Assembly (NCBI GenBank): GCA_965243145.1 | Contig: CBDEUB010000002.1 | Span: forward strand, 1,736,001-1,800,000 | DNA length: 64,000 nt | Source of the DNA: CBDBLK01 sp965243145 | GTDB lineage: Bacteria > Bdellovibrionota > Bacteriovoracia > Bacteriovoracales > Bacteriovoracaceae | Direction of reading: 5' to 3' | Shown here: positions 63,586 to 64,000 of the stretch, one piece after another | Layout: each line of letters opens with the position of its first letter | Numbering within the stretch: position 1 is the stretch's first letter | Notes under the pieces: generated by a model | The model's input: the letters and a program-made list of their open reading frames with translations, nothing else | What the model was told of the DNA's origin: nothing | Databases searched by the model: none | Position numbers and translations under genes: made by a program

Positions 63586-64000
63586 TGCACAAGATGTTAA
63601 AAAGCTCCGCGAACAAACCGGGGTTGGCATGATGGCCTGTAAAAATGCACTTTCCGAGTGTCAGGGAGATTTAGATGCAGCGGTAGATTATTTGCGCAAG
63701 AAGGGCCTCGCTGCCGCTCAAAAAAAACAGGGCCGGGTCGCTGCCGAAGGACAGGTTTTTTGTCTCACCGAGGGCCAGATTGGCGTGCTCGTCGAAGTCA
63801 ATTGTGAAACAGATTTTGTTTCTAAGGGCGATGATTTCAAAAACTTTGTCCAGGCCGTGGCCAGCATTATTGTGAAGGAACGCCCTTCCAGTTTGCAGGC
63901 CTTGACAGACCGTACTCAGGATCAGGTCAACGAATTAACTCTCAAAATTGGCGAAAAAATTGCCGTTAGAAGGTTTCAGGTTGTCGAGGCCGTGTCGGCA
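63578..64000 (+). CDS. tsf: Elongation factor Ts (partial, runs off the window)
   Basis: The first 141 codons are seen. Start GTG at 63578 is 7 bp after AAGGAG and lies inside the 3' end of rpsB. The N-terminal UBA-like domain reads DVKKLREQTGVGMMACKNAL, followed by AVDYLRKKGLAAAQKK and VLVEVNCETDFVSK, the signature of EF-Ts. It exchanges GDP on EF-Tu. The 3' part is beyond the window end. Confidence 0.97.
   Translation, partial: MFSAQDVKKLREQTGVGMMACKNALSECQGDLDAAVDYLRKKGLAAAQKKQGRVAAEGQVFCLTEGQIGVLVEVNCETDFVSKGDDFKNFVQAVASIIVKERPSSLQALTDRTQDQVNELTLKIGEKIAVRRFQVVEAVSA

Overview
The window reads as a chromosomal segment of a Gram-negative bacterium of the broad deltaproteobacterial / Bdellovibrionota type. 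This placement is inferred from several things: paired b and b' ATP synthase stator subunits in an F1-only operon, outer-membrane barrels and lipoproteins, LPS-heptose and O-antigen type genes, a TolQ/ExbD/ExbD cluster, and the general look of the 16S gene. The exact lineage should be set with the complete 16S gene at 52415-53947. Coding density is high, and the tetranucleotide GGCC is strikingly frequent across most of the window, including intergenic DNA.

Region 1 (1-16.3 kb) is the most remarkable part. A complete diversity-generating retroelement (DGR) cassette, HRDC-domain gene / avd / reverse transcriptase / template repeat (TR, 2062-2187), sits immediately upstream of the F1 ATP synthase operon (atpF', atpF, atpH, atpA, atpG, atpD, atpC). 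Five genes for exported proteins with an FGE-sulfatase/C-type-lectin fold, each carrying a 125-bp variable repeat (VR) colinear with the TR, are threaded through the operon. Two lie between atpH and atpA (with a HigBA-type toxin-antitoxin pair between them), one lies between atpD and atpC, and two lipoprotein versions lie after atpC. In the VR of the second target all 18 mismatches to the TR outside the last ten bases fall on TR adenines, the hallmark of DGR mutagenic homing. A promoter-like element is present in two copies, before atpF' and before atpA, as if transcription of the ATP synthase genes had been re-supplied after the insertions.

Region 2 (16.3-35 kb) is ordinary chromosome: transaldolase, a polysaccharide cluster (polyprenyl-phosphate sugar transferase, O-antigen ligase-like protein, GalE, GT4), metF-metH, two small regulator-like genes, a TolQ/ExbD/ExbD cluster, gmhA-trxA, an RDD membrane protein and polA, whose proofreading domain seems to have lost its catalytic residues. 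Region 3 (35-52 kb) holds groES-groEL, lepB, a YD-repeat protein, ung, a CheY-like regulator, an outer-membrane protein, ligA, radA, glpK, a pilin-like small protein, a TlpA-like thioredoxin and a cyclophilin lipoprotein.

Region 4 (52-57.4 kb) is an rRNA operon: tRNA-Ala placed before 16S, then 16S, tRNA-Ile, 23S and 5S, with visible processing stems. Region 5 (57.4-64 kb) holds a leucine-rich-repeat protein, a small barrel, ftsK, an unknown exported protein followed by a broken duplicate of the ftsK 3' end, then rpsB and the start of tsf. Four copies of a roughly 170-240 bp non-coding element with inverted ends, resembling a MITE, are scattered at 16.3, 37.3, 50.2 and 59.3 kb.
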